A stretch of DNA of 64,000 bases from Mobiluncus sp963511525. GTDB lineage: Bacteria > Actinomycetota > Actinomycetes > Actinomycetales > Actinomycetaceae. Shown here piece after piece: positions 24,071 to 33,622 of the stretch (its first letter is position 1; each line of letters starts with the position of its first letter). The translations under genes and the position numbers were made by a program. The stretch lies in assembly GCF_963511525.1 (NCBI RefSeq), contig NZ_CAUPIY010000001.1, positions 186,001 through 250,000 of the forward strand, given 5' to 3'. Under the pieces are notes generated by a model, which saw only the letters and a program-made list of their open reading frames with translations, did not search any database and was not told the DNA's origin.

Positions 24071-25543
24071 ATGTCCAATACTACTAATGTCCCTACTACC
24101 GTTCCTCAGGTTGCCATTAATGACATCGGCTCGACCGAGGACCTCATCAAAGAAATCGACAAGACCATCAAGTACTTCAACGATGGCGATCTTGTCTCCG
24201 GAACCGTCGTGAAAGTTGATCGCGACGAAGTTTTGCTCGATATCGGTTACAAAACCGAAGGCGTTATTCTTTCCCGCGAACTGTCCATTAAGCATGATGT
24301 GGACCCCGACGCGGAAGTCAAAGTTGGTGACGAAATCGAAGCTCTGGTCCTCCAAAAGGAAGACAAAGAAGGCCGCTTGCTGCTGTCCAAGAAGCGCGCT
24401 CAGTACGAACGCGCTTGGGGCGACATCGAAAAGGTGAAGCAGGAAGACGGGGTCGTCAACGGCACCGTTATCGAGGTTGTCAAGGGCGGTTTGATCATCG
24501 ACATCGGCCTGCGCGGATTCCTGCCGGCCTCCCTGGTGGAGATGCGCCGCGTGCGCGACCTGCAGCCTTACATCGGCCGTCAGCTGGAAACCAAGATCAT
24601 TGAGTTGGACAAGAACCGCAACAATGTGGTCTTGTCCCGTCGCGCTTTCCTGGAACAGACCCAGTCCGAGGTGCGCACCACCTTCCTGTCTACCTTGCAA
24701 AAGGGTCAGGTTCGCAAGGGCGTGGTGTCCTCCATCGTCAACTTCGGCGCGTTCGTCGATTTGGGCGGGGTGGACGGCCTGGTGCACGTGTCCGAGCTGT
24801 CCTGGAAGCACATTGATCACCCCTCCGAGGTGGTTCAGGTCGGCCAGGAAGTCACCGTGGAAGTTCTTGACGTTGACTTTGATCGTGAACGCGTGTCCCT
24901 GTCCTTGAAGGCTACTCAGGAAGATCCGTGGCAGACCTTTGCTCGTACCCACAAGATCGGTCAAATCGTTCCGGGTAAGGTTACCAAGTTGGTGCCTTTC
25001 GGTGTGTTTGTCCGGGTCGAAGACGGTATCGAGGGCTTGGTGCACGTCTCCGAGTTGGCCACTCGTCACGTGGAGGTTCCCGAACAGGTCGCCAAGATTG
25101 GTGATGAAATCTTTGTCAAGGTTATCGACATTGACCTCGAACGCCGCCGGATCTCGCTGTCCTTGAAGCAGGCCAACGAGGGTCTGGACGTGACCTCTGA
25201 TGACTTTGATCCTTCCCTTTACGGTATGTCCGCCGAATACGACGCGGAGGGCAACTACAAGTACCCCGAAGGCTTCGATCCGGAAACGAACGAGTGGATG
25301 GATGGCTACGAGGAACAGCGCGCTGCTTGGGAGGCCTCCTACGCTGCGGCTCAGGCTCGTTTTGAAGCCCACAAGGAACAGGTCAAGGTCGCTCAGGAAG
25401 CCGACAAGGAAGCTGCTATCGCTCAAGGCGTAGCTGAACAGACTTCTTACAGCTCCACCACTGAGGAAGAAGCCGATACCTCTGGTACCTTGGCGGATGA
25501 CGAGGCTTTGGCGGCGCTGCGCGACAAGCTGGCCGGAGAGTAA
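24071..25543 (+). CDS. rpsA: 30S ribosomal protein S1
   Basis: S1 binds mRNA on the small ribosomal subunit. The 490-residue protein carries four S1 RNA-binding repeats (about 35-105, 122-190, 208-277 and 292-363), with well-preserved repeat cores such as VVSSIVNFGAFVDLGGVDGLVHVSELSW and KVTKLVPFGVFVRVEDGIEGLVHVSELA given here only in part, and an acidic Ala/Glu-rich C-terminal tail. Four repeats are normal for actinobacteria (six in E. coli). Codon use is strongly biased, as expected for a highly expressed gene. Promoter at 23938 and terminator at 25592 make it a single-gene unit. Confidence 0.97.
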   Translation: MSNTTNVPTTVPQVAINDIGSTEDLIKEIDKTIKYFNDGDLVSGTVVKVDRDEVLLDIGYKTEGVILSRELSIKHDVDPDAEVKVGDEIEALVLQKEDKEGRLLLSKKRAQYERAWGDIEKVKQEDGVVNGTVIEVVKGGLIIDIGLRGFLPASLVEMRRVRDLQPYIGRQLETKIIELDKNRNNVVLSRRAFLEQTQSEVRTTFLSTLQKGQVRKGVVSSIVNFGAFVDLGGVDGLVHVSELSWKHIDHPSEVVQVGQEVTVEVLDVDFDRERVSLSLKATQEDPWQTFARTHKIGQIVPGKVTKLVPFGVFVRVEDGIEGLVHVSELATRHVEVPEQVAKIGDEIFVKVIDIDLERRRISLSLKQANEGLDVTSDDFDPSLYGMSAEYDAEGNYKYPEGFDPETNEWMDGYEEQRAAWEASYAAAQARFEAHKEQVKVAQEADKEAAIAQGVAEQTSYSSTTEEEADTSGTLADDEALAALRDKLAGE

Positions 25544-25591
25544 AACTCCAGTTAGCCCCGGCGCGGCTACAGAGCCGGCAACAATTTTAAT

Positions 25592-25629
25592 AGTGATGCG
25601 GAAACGAACTGGTTTCCGCATCACTTTTA
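25592..25629 (+). terminator. Rho-independent terminator of rpsA
   Basis: Perfect 14-base arms AGTGATGCGGAAAC and GTTTCCGCATCACT around a GAACTG loop, followed by TTTTA. Confidence 0.92.
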
Positions 25630-25767
25630 TGCCCGAATTTTTGCTCCGGCATTCAGCCACATTTCCCTGCGGGGTGGCTTAAGCTGAGAAATACCGCGGT
25701 TTTCGATGACCGGATGAAATATTTAGCACCGCCAGATTTTTGAGCGCAGCATAGAGAGGTAACTGCC

Positions 25768-26943
25768 GTGAAAATTGTCATTGCCCCGGATTCGTTCAAG
25801 GGTTCTTTATCCGCCGAGGAAGCAGTAGCTGCGATGAAGCGCGGCGTTGAGGCCATATTCCCTGACGCCGAAACGGTCGCGGTGCCGGTGGCTGACGGTG
25901 GGGAGGGGACCGCCGCGGTCATGCTCAATGCTTATGGCGGGGAAGTGAAAACTGCTCAGACAGTAGATGCCCTGGGTCGTGAACGTCAGGGCGAATTTAC
26001 TTGGATTCCCGCGCGACGGATGGTCGTCTTGGACACCGCCGAGGCCTGCGGAATTATGTACATTTCCATGCTGGAACGCAACATTATGGATTCCAACACC
26101 GAAGGTGTGGGGATGTTGCTGAAAGCCGCTTTGGACTTGGAGCCCGAGACTATAGTGGTCGGTTTGGGTGGTTCGACGACCAATGATGGCGGCTGGGGCA
26201 TGATGCACAATCTCGGTGCAAAACTGTTTGACGAGGCTGGTCACGAGCTCGAACCGAAAGTTCACGTTCTGGCTAACGCCGCTCGGCTGGATTTGTCGGG
26301 GTTGGATCCGCGTTTGAGTAAAGTAAAAATTGTCGCCGCAAACGATGTGCGTAACCCCCTGACCGGCCCCAGCGGGGCTTCGGCCTCGTTTGGTCCGCAA
26401 AAAGGCGCCAAACCGTTGCAGTTGGGTAAGCTCGATCGCTGCCTTAAGAACTGGGGCCGACTGTTGGAGGAAACCACCGGCGTCAAAGTGACGGACGTGG
26501 AAGGGGCCGGTGCCGCCGGAGGTATGGGAGCCGCTTTCCTCGCTTTGGGCGCGGAAAATCGTCGCGGTTTCGAGGTCGTGGCTGAAGCGACGAATCTCAA
26601 CGCAGCTATGGCAGGCGCCGACCTGGTGCTAACCGGCGAAGGTCAGCTCGATCGCCAAACCCAACGCGGCAAGACACCCTGGGGAGTGGCCCAACTGGCT
26701 CGCCAACACGACATTCCAGTTTTGGCATTCACCGCGCGCCTGGGCTTGGGACATGAGATTTTGCTGCAGGACGGATTCACCGCGATTATTCCCATCATGC
26801 ACCAGGCTATGACCGGTGAAAAAGCTGCCATCGACAAAGCATCTATCTTGTTGGAGGACGCGGTAACTTTGACTTTGCAGCTGATGACGGTGGGGGCGAA
26901 TCCCGCCATCAGCGACATCTTGCTGAAAGCGCTTGATGATTAA
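25768..26943 (+). CDS. Glycerate kinase (GlxK/GarK family)
   Basis: Phosphorylates D-glycerate to a phosphoglycerate, feeding it into glycolysis. The 391-residue protein starts KIVIAPDSFKGSLSAEEA, the family hallmark, and has PVADGGEGT, GLGGSTTNDGGWGMMHNLGA, AAGGMGAAFLALGAE and LTGEGQLDRQT in the standard order. GTG 25768 has GAGAGG upstream. Its last codons overlap the coaE start by eight bases, so the two are cotranslated although functionally unrelated. No other glycerate or glyoxylate genes are in the window. Confidence 0.94.
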   Translation: MKIVIAPDSFKGSLSAEEAVAAMKRGVEAIFPDAETVAVPVADGGEGTAAVMLNAYGGEVKTAQTVDALGRERQGEFTWIPARRMVVLDTAEACGIMYISMLERNIMDSNTEGVGMLLKAALDLEPETIVVGLGGSTTNDGGWGMMHNLGAKLFDEAGHELEPKVHVLANAARLDLSGLDPRLSKVKIVAANDVRNPLTGPSGASASFGPQKGAKPLQLGKLDRCLKNWGRLLEETTGVKVTDVEGAGAAGGMGAAFLALGAENRRGFEVVAEATNLNAAMAGADLVLTGEGQLDRQTQRGKTPWGVAQLARQHDIPVLAFTARLGLGHEILLQDGFTAIIPIMHQAMTGEKAAIDKASILLEDAVTLTLQLMTVGANPAISDILLKALDD

Positions 26944-27631
26944 ACAGCTGCGTGCGTTTTCCGTTCCGGATAATCGCGCTCTAAAAGTTGCTATCAGCGG
27001 TGGCATCGGTTCGGGAAAGACGGAGTTCACCAACTGTTTGGCTGCTCTCGGCGGAGTTCGTTTTGATGCCGATGAAGTGTTGCGCGCTGCCACCGGTCCG
27101 CAGGGATGTGCCACGGCACAAATCCGAGAAGCTTTTGGCACGGAGGTGTGGGAATCGGGGGGACAGCTGAATCGGGCCGCCCTGGCACAGCTCATTTTTT
27201 CTGACCCCGCCGCGAAAGCCCGCTTGGAAGGCATCTTGCACCCCCTCGTCTGGCAGGAAATGGACCGGTTGTTAGCTCAATTGGGAGCGCAAGACGTGCT
27301 GGTGGCCGAGATACCTCTGTTAACCGAAACCGGTAACCACACCCGTTTTGACTGCTGTGTCATGGTGGATGCCCCCCTGGAAGTGCGCTTGGCGCGCCTC
27401 ACCCGGGATCGTCAGCTGACCGAGGCGCAAGCTTGCGAGCGGATTGACGCACAAGCCAGCCGTGACCAGCGGGAAGCCATCGCGACGTTTTGGGTGGAAA
27501 ACTGCGGTACGCGCGAGGATCTGGAAGCGGACGCGGCAGCGCTGTGGAAGATTCTGTCCGCCCGCTCGGTGCCGGAGCTTTCAAACTTTGCAAAGCACGG
27601 TGACTCGGATTTGCCTACACTGGGACTATGA
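26936..27631 (+). CDS. coaE: Dephospho-CoA kinase CoaE
   Basis: Catalyses the last step of coenzyme A synthesis, phosphorylating the 3'-OH of dephospho-CoA. The 231-residue P-loop kinase has KVAISGGIGSGKTEF (Walker A), FDADEVLRA, the lid-region LTRDRQLTEAQACERI and VAEIPLLTE. ATG 26936 overlaps the glycerate kinase stop; TTG 26933 immediately before it is less likely. The C-terminal 30 residues extend a little past the usual domain. The stop overlaps uvrB as ATGA. In M. tuberculosis too, coaE lies between rpsA and uvrB. Confidence 0.95.
   Translation: MIKQLRAFSVPDNRALKVAISGGIGSGKTEFTNCLAALGGVRFDADEVLRAATGPQGCATAQIREAFGTEVWESGGQLNRAALAQLIFSDPAAKARLEGILHPLVWQEMDRLLAQLGAQDVLVAEIPLLTETGNHTRFDCCVMVDAPLEVRLARLTRDRQLTEAQACERIDAQASRDQREAIATFWVENCGTREDLEADAAALWKILSARSVPELSNFAKHGDSDLPTLGL
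27616..27621 (+). promoter_or_regulatory. Internal -10 box for leaderless uvrB mRNA
   Basis: TACACT inside the end of coaE is followed by six bases and the uvrB ATG. uvrB has no ribosome site of its own, so it may be translated both by coupling to coaE and from a leaderless transcript. Confidence 0.5.
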
Positions 27632-29799
27632 CTGAAACAAAGGCGCTGCCTCGCGATTTGGTGGAAAATCCGATTCCGCTGGAAGTCGTCAGCGAATACA
27701 CCCCTTCCGGGGACCAGCCGGAAGCCATCGCGGAGCTTGCTGAGAGAATCAATGCTGGTGAAAAAGATGTCGTGCTGTTGGGGGCGACCGGCACCGGCAA
27801 GACCGCCACCACCGCTTGGCTCATCGAAAAACTGCAGCGCCCCACCCTTGTGCTGGAACCAAACAAAACGTTGGCGGCCCAGCTGACCGCCGAGTTTCGG
27901 GAACTGCTGCCGAAAAACGCCGTGGAATACTTCGTGTCTTATTACGACTACTACCAGCCCGAAGCCTACGTGCCGCAAACCGATACCTACATCGAAAAGG
28001 ATTCCTCTATCAACGATGAAGTGGAACGTCTGCGGCACTCGGCGACAAACTCCCTGCTGACACGCCGCGATGTGGTGGTCGTTTCCTCGGTATCCTGCAT
28101 CTATGGTTTGGGCACACCGGAAGAGTACGTGTCGCGCGGCATTCACCTGACTCGAGGGATGCAGATTGGACGTCAAGACCTCATCAAGCGATTCGTGCAG
28201 ATGCAGTACAACCGCAATGACGTGGATTTCACGCGCGGCAATTTTCGGGTGCGCGGGGACACTATTGACATCATTCCCATGTATGAAGAACTCGGGGTGC
28301 GGGTGGAAATGTTTGGCGACGAGATTGACGCCCTGGCCTTGCTGCACCCCGTGACCGGGGCGACTTTGCACGAAGTGAACGAAATCTATGTGTTCCCCGC
28401 CTCGCACTACGTCGCCGGTCCCGAACGCATGGAACGCGCTTTGGCCGGAATCGAGCGCGAACTAGAGGAACGCTGCAAGTGGTTTCATGACCAGGGCAAA
28501 CTGTTGGAAGAACAGCGCCTCAGGATGCGCACCACCTACGACTTAGAGATGCTGCGCCAGATTGGGTTGTGTGCGGGCATTGAGAATTATTCCCTGCATA
28601 TTGACGGCCGGCAGCCCGGCGAACCGCCGCACACCTTGCTGGATTACTTTCCGGAGGATTTTCTGCTGGTCATTGACGAGTCTCACGTCACGGTGCCCCA
28701 GATTGGGGGCATGTTTGAAGGCGACATGTCGCGCAAACGCACGCTGGTGGACTTTGGGTTCCGGTTGCCTTCCGCGATGGATAATCGTCCTCTAAAGTGG
28801 GAGGAGTTCCAAGACCGTATCGGGCAAACGGTGTATCTGTCCGCGACACCGGGGGATTATGAACTGGGTCTGAGCGATGGGGTAGTGGAACAGATCATTC
28901 GCCCCACCGGCCTGGTTGACCCCAAGATTGTGGTGAAACCGGTAGAGGGTCAGATTGACGACCTGATGGAACAGATTCGCCTGCGCACCGAAGCGGATGA
29001 GCGGGTATTGGTGACTACCCTGACCAAACGCATGGCGGAGGACTTGACCAAATACCTGGCTCAGCGCGGGATTAGGGTTGAATACCTGCACTCGGATGTA
29101 GATACCCTGCGTCGGGTGGAGCTGCTACGATCGTTGCGTCAAGGTGAGTTCGACGTGCTGGTGGGCATCAACCTGCTGCGCGAGGGGTTGGATTTGCCCG
29201 AAGTGTCGCTGGTTTCGATTTTGGATGCCGACAAGCAAGGTTTTTTGCGTTCCGCGAAGTCGCTCATTCAAACGATTGGGCGCGCCGCCCGAAATGTCCA
29301 CGGGGAAGTTCATATGTACGCCGACGCGATTTCCGACGCGATGCGCGAAGCCATCGACGAAACTGAGCGGCGCCGCCAAAAGCAGATTGCCTATAACGAA
29401 GCCCACGGTATTGATCCGCAGCCGCTGCGCAAGAAAATCTCTGACGTGACCGATATGTTGGCACGCGAGGACATCGACACCGCAGAATTGTTGGGAACCG
29501 GGTATCGTCAGCCTGACCAAAAGCCTTCCCCCGCCGCCCGGAGCGCGGCTCAGGACGCGGCAGCAGCCCGCGCGGCTCTGGAGGTCATCAATCGAGCGCG
29601 AGCCAATGCAGCAGATGACCAGTCAGCTCAGGCTGGCGAGCACGACGATACCGTGGACTTGGTTTCGCTGGTCACGGAACTGACCGAACAGATGCACGCG
29701 GCCGCCAGCGAGTTGCGGTTTGAGCTGGCGGCTCGGCTGCGCGATGAAATCGCTGACCTAAAGAAAGAAATCCGCCGCGGGAAAGCCTTGGGCAACTAG
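27628..29799 (+). CDS. uvrB: UvrABC excinuclease subunit B
   Basis: UvrB receives damaged DNA from UvrA, verifies the lesion and recruits UvrC. The 723-residue protein has Walker A LLGATGTGKT, the beta-hairpin region YYDYYQPEAYVPQTDTYIEK, helicase motif II VIDESHV, motif V/VI GINLLREGLDLPEVSLV and QTIGRAARN, and a C-terminal UVR motif (about 680-715) that contacts UvrC. ATG 27628 overlaps the coaE stop. No LexA box was found upstream. uvrA lies 10 kb downstream on the same strand. Confidence 0.97.
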   Translation: MTETKALPRDLVENPIPLEVVSEYTPSGDQPEAIAELAERINAGEKDVVLLGATGTGKTATTAWLIEKLQRPTLVLEPNKTLAAQLTAEFRELLPKNAVEYFVSYYDYYQPEAYVPQTDTYIEKDSSINDEVERLRHSATNSLLTRRDVVVVSSVSCIYGLGTPEEYVSRGIHLTRGMQIGRQDLIKRFVQMQYNRNDVDFTRGNFRVRGDTIDIIPMYEELGVRVEMFGDEIDALALLHPVTGATLHEVNEIYVFPASHYVAGPERMERALAGIERELEERCKWFHDQGKLLEEQRLRMRTTYDLEMLRQIGLCAGIENYSLHIDGRQPGEPPHTLLDYFPEDFLLVIDESHVTVPQIGGMFEGDMSRKRTLVDFGFRLPSAMDNRPLKWEEFQDRIGQTVYLSATPGDYELGLSDGVVEQIIRPTGLVDPKIVVKPVEGQIDDLMEQIRLRTEADERVLVTTLTKRMAEDLTKYLAQRGIRVEYLHSDVDTLRRVELLRSLRQGEFDVLVGINLLREGLDLPEVSLVSILDADKQGFLRSAKSLIQTIGRAARNVHGEVHMYADAISDAMREAIDETERRRQKQIAYNEAHGIDPQPLRKKISDVTDMLAREDIDTAELLGTGYRQPDQKPSPAARSAAQDAAAARAALEVINRARANAADDQSAQAGEHDDTVDLVSLVTELTEQMHAAASELRFELAARLRDEIADLKKEIRRGKALGN

Positions 29800-29918
29800 C
29801 GTTTCGGGTTGTGTTTCAGGTCAAAGCATGCGCACAAGGGCGGCTGGGTTGGCTTGGTTTCGCCCGCTTTGGCGCACTCGGAATTGCGGAGTCTAAGTTT
29901 GCAAATGCACGATAAACA

Positions 29919-29949
29919 CCGGTGGCTGCTGTGTTTCAGCAGCCACCGG
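29919..29949. terminator. Strong hairpin between convergent uvrB and putA
   Basis: Perfect 13-base arms CCGGTGGCTGCTG and CAGCAGCCACCGG with a five-base loop TGTTT. It lies 120 bases after uvrB and 38 bases after the putA stop on the other strand. T-runs are weak on both sides, so it may serve both directions as a shared end. Confidence 0.65.
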
Positions 29950-29986
29950 ATGGATTAAGTTATGAGCTCAAAGCCCAATGGGCGGA

Positions 29987-32900
29987 TTAGTAGTCCACCA
30001 CGTGGTCCTCGAGAATGCCGTTGGTGATTGGCGTGGGATCGCCAAAGCGGTGGTTCGTCAAAGCAACCGCCTGTTCGTGGAGGAACGGGATCATTTCGAC
30101 CCGACCGGAATAGGTGACCGGGTGATCCCAGATGGCAACATCAACAGAACCGTCGATAGCTTCAGCGACCTTGGTACGGCTTTCACCGATGATACGAATC
30201 CGCCCGTCAAAGCCGGCATCGTGAGCGGCCCAGCTCTTGGCCCAGTTCAACCAGGCGGCTTCATCTTGAACCATCACGCTGACACCGTGCTTGGAGGCAA
30301 AACCAGCCAAACCGGGGGTCAACGGCTTAACGGTAGAAACCGTAATCTTGGAACCCACCAGCAAGCCGGAGTGCAACACGTGGGCAATCTCCCAGTTCTT
30401 GACGTTTTCACCGATCCGCACGACCACCGGAACCGGCAGGCAACGGAAGATGTTACGTTCCACACCAAGCTGGGATGGATCGCGATTGACCTGGAATTCC
30501 TGGGCATAAGCGGTTTCATCGCCAGCCAAAGACTTTTCGAGTTTGTCATTGTCTCCGATTTCATCGGCCAGCGCGGTCAATTCCCGTGCCAAATCGCCAG
30601 AAGCCGAACCGGCAATGCTACCTAAGGTCGCGTCATCCGGGCTCCATTCGCCCAAAGCGTACAGGTAGGAGGGGCCACCGGCCTTGGAACCGGCACCCAC
30701 TACGGAACGCTTCCAGCCGCCGAACGGCTGACGCCGCACGATGGCACCGGTAATACCACGGTTGATGTAAGCGTTACCGACCTGAACATGATCCAGCCAG
30801 TACTTGATTTCGTCCGGATTCAGGGAGTGAATACCGCCGGTCAAGCCGTATTCGACCTGATTTTGCAGCTCGACGGCTTCTTCCAAAGTGTCGCAACGCA
30901 TCACACCCAAAATCGGGCCGAAGTACTCAGTCATGTGGTATTCGCTGCCGGGTTTCACATTGGCGCGCACGCCCGGGCTCCACAACAGTCCGGAATCGTC
31001 AAGTTCCTTCGGCTTCACCGCCCAGCTCTGGCCAGGCTCCAACTGGGTCAAGCCGCGCAGCAGCTTTTCGCCGGGCTTTTCCACGACCGGCCCCATCTGG
31101 ATACCCAAATCCCACGGGTAACCAACTTTCAGCGACTGCACCGCGTCAATCAACTGGTTGTGGAAACGCTTGGAGGTACCAACCGTACCCACCAAAATGA
31201 CCAGAGACGCGGCCGAACACTTCTGCCCCGCGTGACCGAACGCACTGGTGACAACGTCCTTTACCGCCAAGTCAAGGTCGGCCGAAGGAGTGACGATGAT
31301 GGCGTTCTTGCCAGAAGTCTCAGCCAGCAGACCCAGGTCGGGACGCCAGGAGCGGAACATTTGCGCGGTTTCGATACCGCCGGTCAGAATAACGCGTTCC
31401 ACCCGCGGATCGGTGACCAAAATCTTGCCCAAGCCGTGGTTGGCCAGCGTCACCAGCTGCAACACGTCCTTGGGAACGCCCGCTTCCCACAGGCATTCTG
31501 CGAGCAACGCTCCGCAGCGGCGAGCGGGGGAGGCCGGCTTCAAAATAACCGGAGAACCTGCCGCCAGACCGGCAATGGTCGAACCACCGGGAATCGCCAC
31601 CGGGAAGTTCCACGGCGGAGTCACCACGGTAATCTTGGCGGGAGTAAACTTGGCACCCGCCACCTGAGACATCGCCACAGCTTCTTCGGCGTAGTAGTGA
31701 GCGTAATCAACAGCCTCGGAAACTTCCACGTCGCCCTGGTCGATGGCTTTACCGGCCTCGGAACCCATCACTTCGATAAACTCGGCGCGATGTTGGCTCA
31801 TGATGACACCGGCGCGGTGCAGAATTTCGCCGCGTTCCTCCGGGCTGAGTGCCCACCACTTCGCACCGCCTTCCTCAGCACGATGCAGTACACCCTGCAG
31901 TTCGTCTTCGTTATTAATCTTGGAGGCCTCTACTGTGTCCTTACCAATCTGAGAATCCTGCATCTTGGCGGCAATCGCTTCGCCCCAAGCCAAGTTAGCC
32001 GGCAGGGACGGATCGGAATCCGGAACGTTGCGGAACGCCCACTTACCGGAGTCGTCCTGGACGAGTTTGGCCAGTTCCTCAGCGGTTTCGTTATTGCGAT
32101 CCTGGTGACGGCGCGGCCCGAACTCCAGGTCGTTGACCATAGAAATGGCTTTCTCGAAACGGTTGCGTTCCCGTTCGTACATAGCCTGGTTCGTGGTCAA
32201 CTCAAAAGCCGCGCTCATGAAGTTTTCTTCCGCGGCGATTTCTTCCAGACGACGCACCAGGTAGCTGATGGCGACGTCAAACTCCTCAGGGTGAACCACC
32301 GGAACGTAGTACAGCAGCGGGCCAGTGTCTCCCATGACTGCGCGAGCCATGGAGCTGTTCATGCCCGTCAGCATCTCAAACTCGCAGCCGTGGGACTGGA
32401 ACACCCCGCGCTTGTTCGCCAACTCGTAAGCGAAACCGGCGGTAAACACGTTCATGCCAGCCACGCCGATACGGATGTTCCGAGTATGTTCAGGTGTCAA
32501 CGCATAGTTGAGGATGCGCATATAGTTTGCGTCGGTGTGCTGTTTCGAGGGCTGCGGGGTCATCGGCCAGCCGTGCATCATGGCGTCGACGTGCTCCATA
32601 GACAGGTTCGCGCCTTTGACCACACGCACCTTGACTCGCGCTCCACCGCTTTCGACACGTTTCGCCGCCCAAGCCTGCAAGTCTTGCATGGCTCCCAGCG
32701 AATCCGGCAGGTAAGCCTGGAGTACGATACCCGCCTCCAGGTCCTTGAATTCCTCGCGGTCCAGCAACTGCTTGAACACATCGATGGTCATGTGCAGGTC
32801 GTGGTATTCCTCCATGTCCAAGTTAATGAACTTCTTGGGGCTGAACTTGTTGGCTTCCCGGTACAGCGGCACCAGGTTCTCGACCGCGTATGCCACCATC

Positions 32901-33496
32901 TTTTGGTAGTCCCAAGCGATGTGGGGGCCGGTTACCGCGGACACTTTGATAGACACGTAGTCCACATCGTCACGCTGCAGCAGTTCCACCACGTCACTCA
33001 GACGTCGAGAGGCTTCCTTGTTGCCCAGCACCGCTTCACCCAAAAGGTTCATGTTCAGCCGGGATCCGTCCGCGCGTAGCTTCGCAATAGCCCGCCCCAA
33101 GGACTTGTTGGTGACATCGATAGCCAAGTCGCCCACCAGTTCACGGAACACTCGCCGGGCCGCCGGAACCGCAATATCGGGGATGACCGTACCCAAAGCC
33201 CCGCCGTACACAGCCGGCAACTTCAGGTAGGGAGGCAGGAAAGACGGCTTATTTTCTTTCACCAATGCTGCCAGATTCTCGCCGGCAATCTTGATATCCT
33301 CCGGACGCACGACTTCATCGACGAACGCCACGGTGAAGTCCAAGCCACGCGGATCTTTTAAAGTGCGTGACAGCAGCTTAGAAGCGTAATCGACCGGGTA
33401 TTTCTTTGAGGCCTCAATCCACTTCTGAGCTCGTTTTACAGCCAGCTGACCGACTTCCCTCAGTTCAGCTAATTCTTGTTCATTGAGCGGTTTCAA
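29987..33496 (-). CDS. putA: Bifunctional proline dehydrogenase / glutamate-semialdehyde dehydrogenase PutA
   Basis: Oxidises proline to P5C (FAD) and then to glutamate (NAD+). The 1169-residue protein has a PRODH barrel (about 90-460; YLVRRLEEIAAEENF near 412-426 with the substrate-binding Arg pair) and an aldehyde dehydrogenase domain (about 530-990) with Glu726 (LAETSGKN) and nucleophile Cys760 (GHAGQKC). About 180 further residues at the C-terminus resemble the extra domain of long PutA proteins. There is no N-terminal DNA-binding domain, so it should not repress its own operon. TTG 33496 with AAAGGAG upstream is the likely start. putP lies 126 bases upstream on the same strand. Confidence 0.95.
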   Translation of the reverse strand: MKPLNEQELAELREVGQLAVKRAQKWIEASKKYPVDYASKLLSRTLKDPRGLDFTVAFVDEVVRPEDIKIAGENLAALVKENKPSFLPPYLKLPAVYGGALGTVIPDIAVPAARRVFRELVGDLAIDVTNKSLGRAIAKLRADGSRLNMNLLGEAVLGNKEASRRLSDVVELLQRDDVDYVSIKVSAVTGPHIAWDYQKMVAYAVENLVPLYREANKFSPKKFINLDMEEYHDLHMTIDVFKQLLDREEFKDLEAGIVLQAYLPDSLGAMQDLQAWAAKRVESGGARVKVRVVKGANLSMEHVDAMMHGWPMTPQPSKQHTDANYMRILNYALTPEHTRNIRIGVAGMNVFTAGFAYELANKRGVFQSHGCEFEMLTGMNSSMARAVMGDTGPLLYYVPVVHPEEFDVAISYLVRRLEEIAAEENFMSAAFELTTNQAMYERERNRFEKAISMVNDLEFGPRRHQDRNNETAEELAKLVQDDSGKWAFRNVPDSDPSLPANLAWGEAIAAKMQDSQIGKDTVEASKINNEDELQGVLHRAEEGGAKWWALSPEERGEILHRAGVIMSQHRAEFIEVMGSEAGKAIDQGDVEVSEAVDYAHYYAEEAVAMSQVAGAKFTPAKITVVTPPWNFPVAIPGGSTIAGLAAGSPVILKPASPARRCGALLAECLWEAGVPKDVLQLVTLANHGLGKILVTDPRVERVILTGGIETAQMFRSWRPDLGLLAETSGKNAIIVTPSADLDLAVKDVVTSAFGHAGQKCSAASLVILVGTVGTSKRFHNQLIDAVQSLKVGYPWDLGIQMGPVVEKPGEKLLRGLTQLEPGQSWAVKPKELDDSGLLWSPGVRANVKPGSEYHMTEYFGPILGVMRCDTLEEAVELQNQVEYGLTGGIHSLNPDEIKYWLDHVQVGNAYINRGITGAIVRRQPFGGWKRSVVGAGSKAGGPSYLYALGEWSPDDATLGSIAGSASGDLARELTALADEIGDNDKLEKSLAGDETAYAQEFQVNRDPSQLGVERNIFRCLPVPVVVRIGENVKNWEIAHVLHSGLLVGSKITVSTVKPLTPGLAGFASKHGVSVMVQDEAAWLNWAKSWAAHDAGFDGRIRIIGESRTKVAEAIDGSVDVAIWDHPVTYSGRVEMIPFLHEQAVALTNHRFGDPTPITNGILEDHVVDY

Positions 33497-33622
33497 CTTG
33501 TCTCCTTTGGGTTGTGTTTTCGCTCGGGGTACTCGTTGCTCACCAGAGCAATTCCGTCACCTTTTACCTATCATTTACTGACACGTTTTGCAGAGTCTTT
33601 AACTGTCTATTTTGCGAAGAAA

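Noticed and set aside
24044..25660. A 538-codon open frame on the minus strand opposite rpsA
   Set aside because: It mirrors rpsA almost exactly; the biased GC-rich third positions of a highly expressed gene suppress antisense stops. The S1 repeats on the plus strand are unmistakable.
30788..33079. A 763-codon plus-strand open frame opposite putA
   Set aside because: Its His/Arg/Gln-rich translation resembles no protein and it lies wholly inside the well-supported putA gene.
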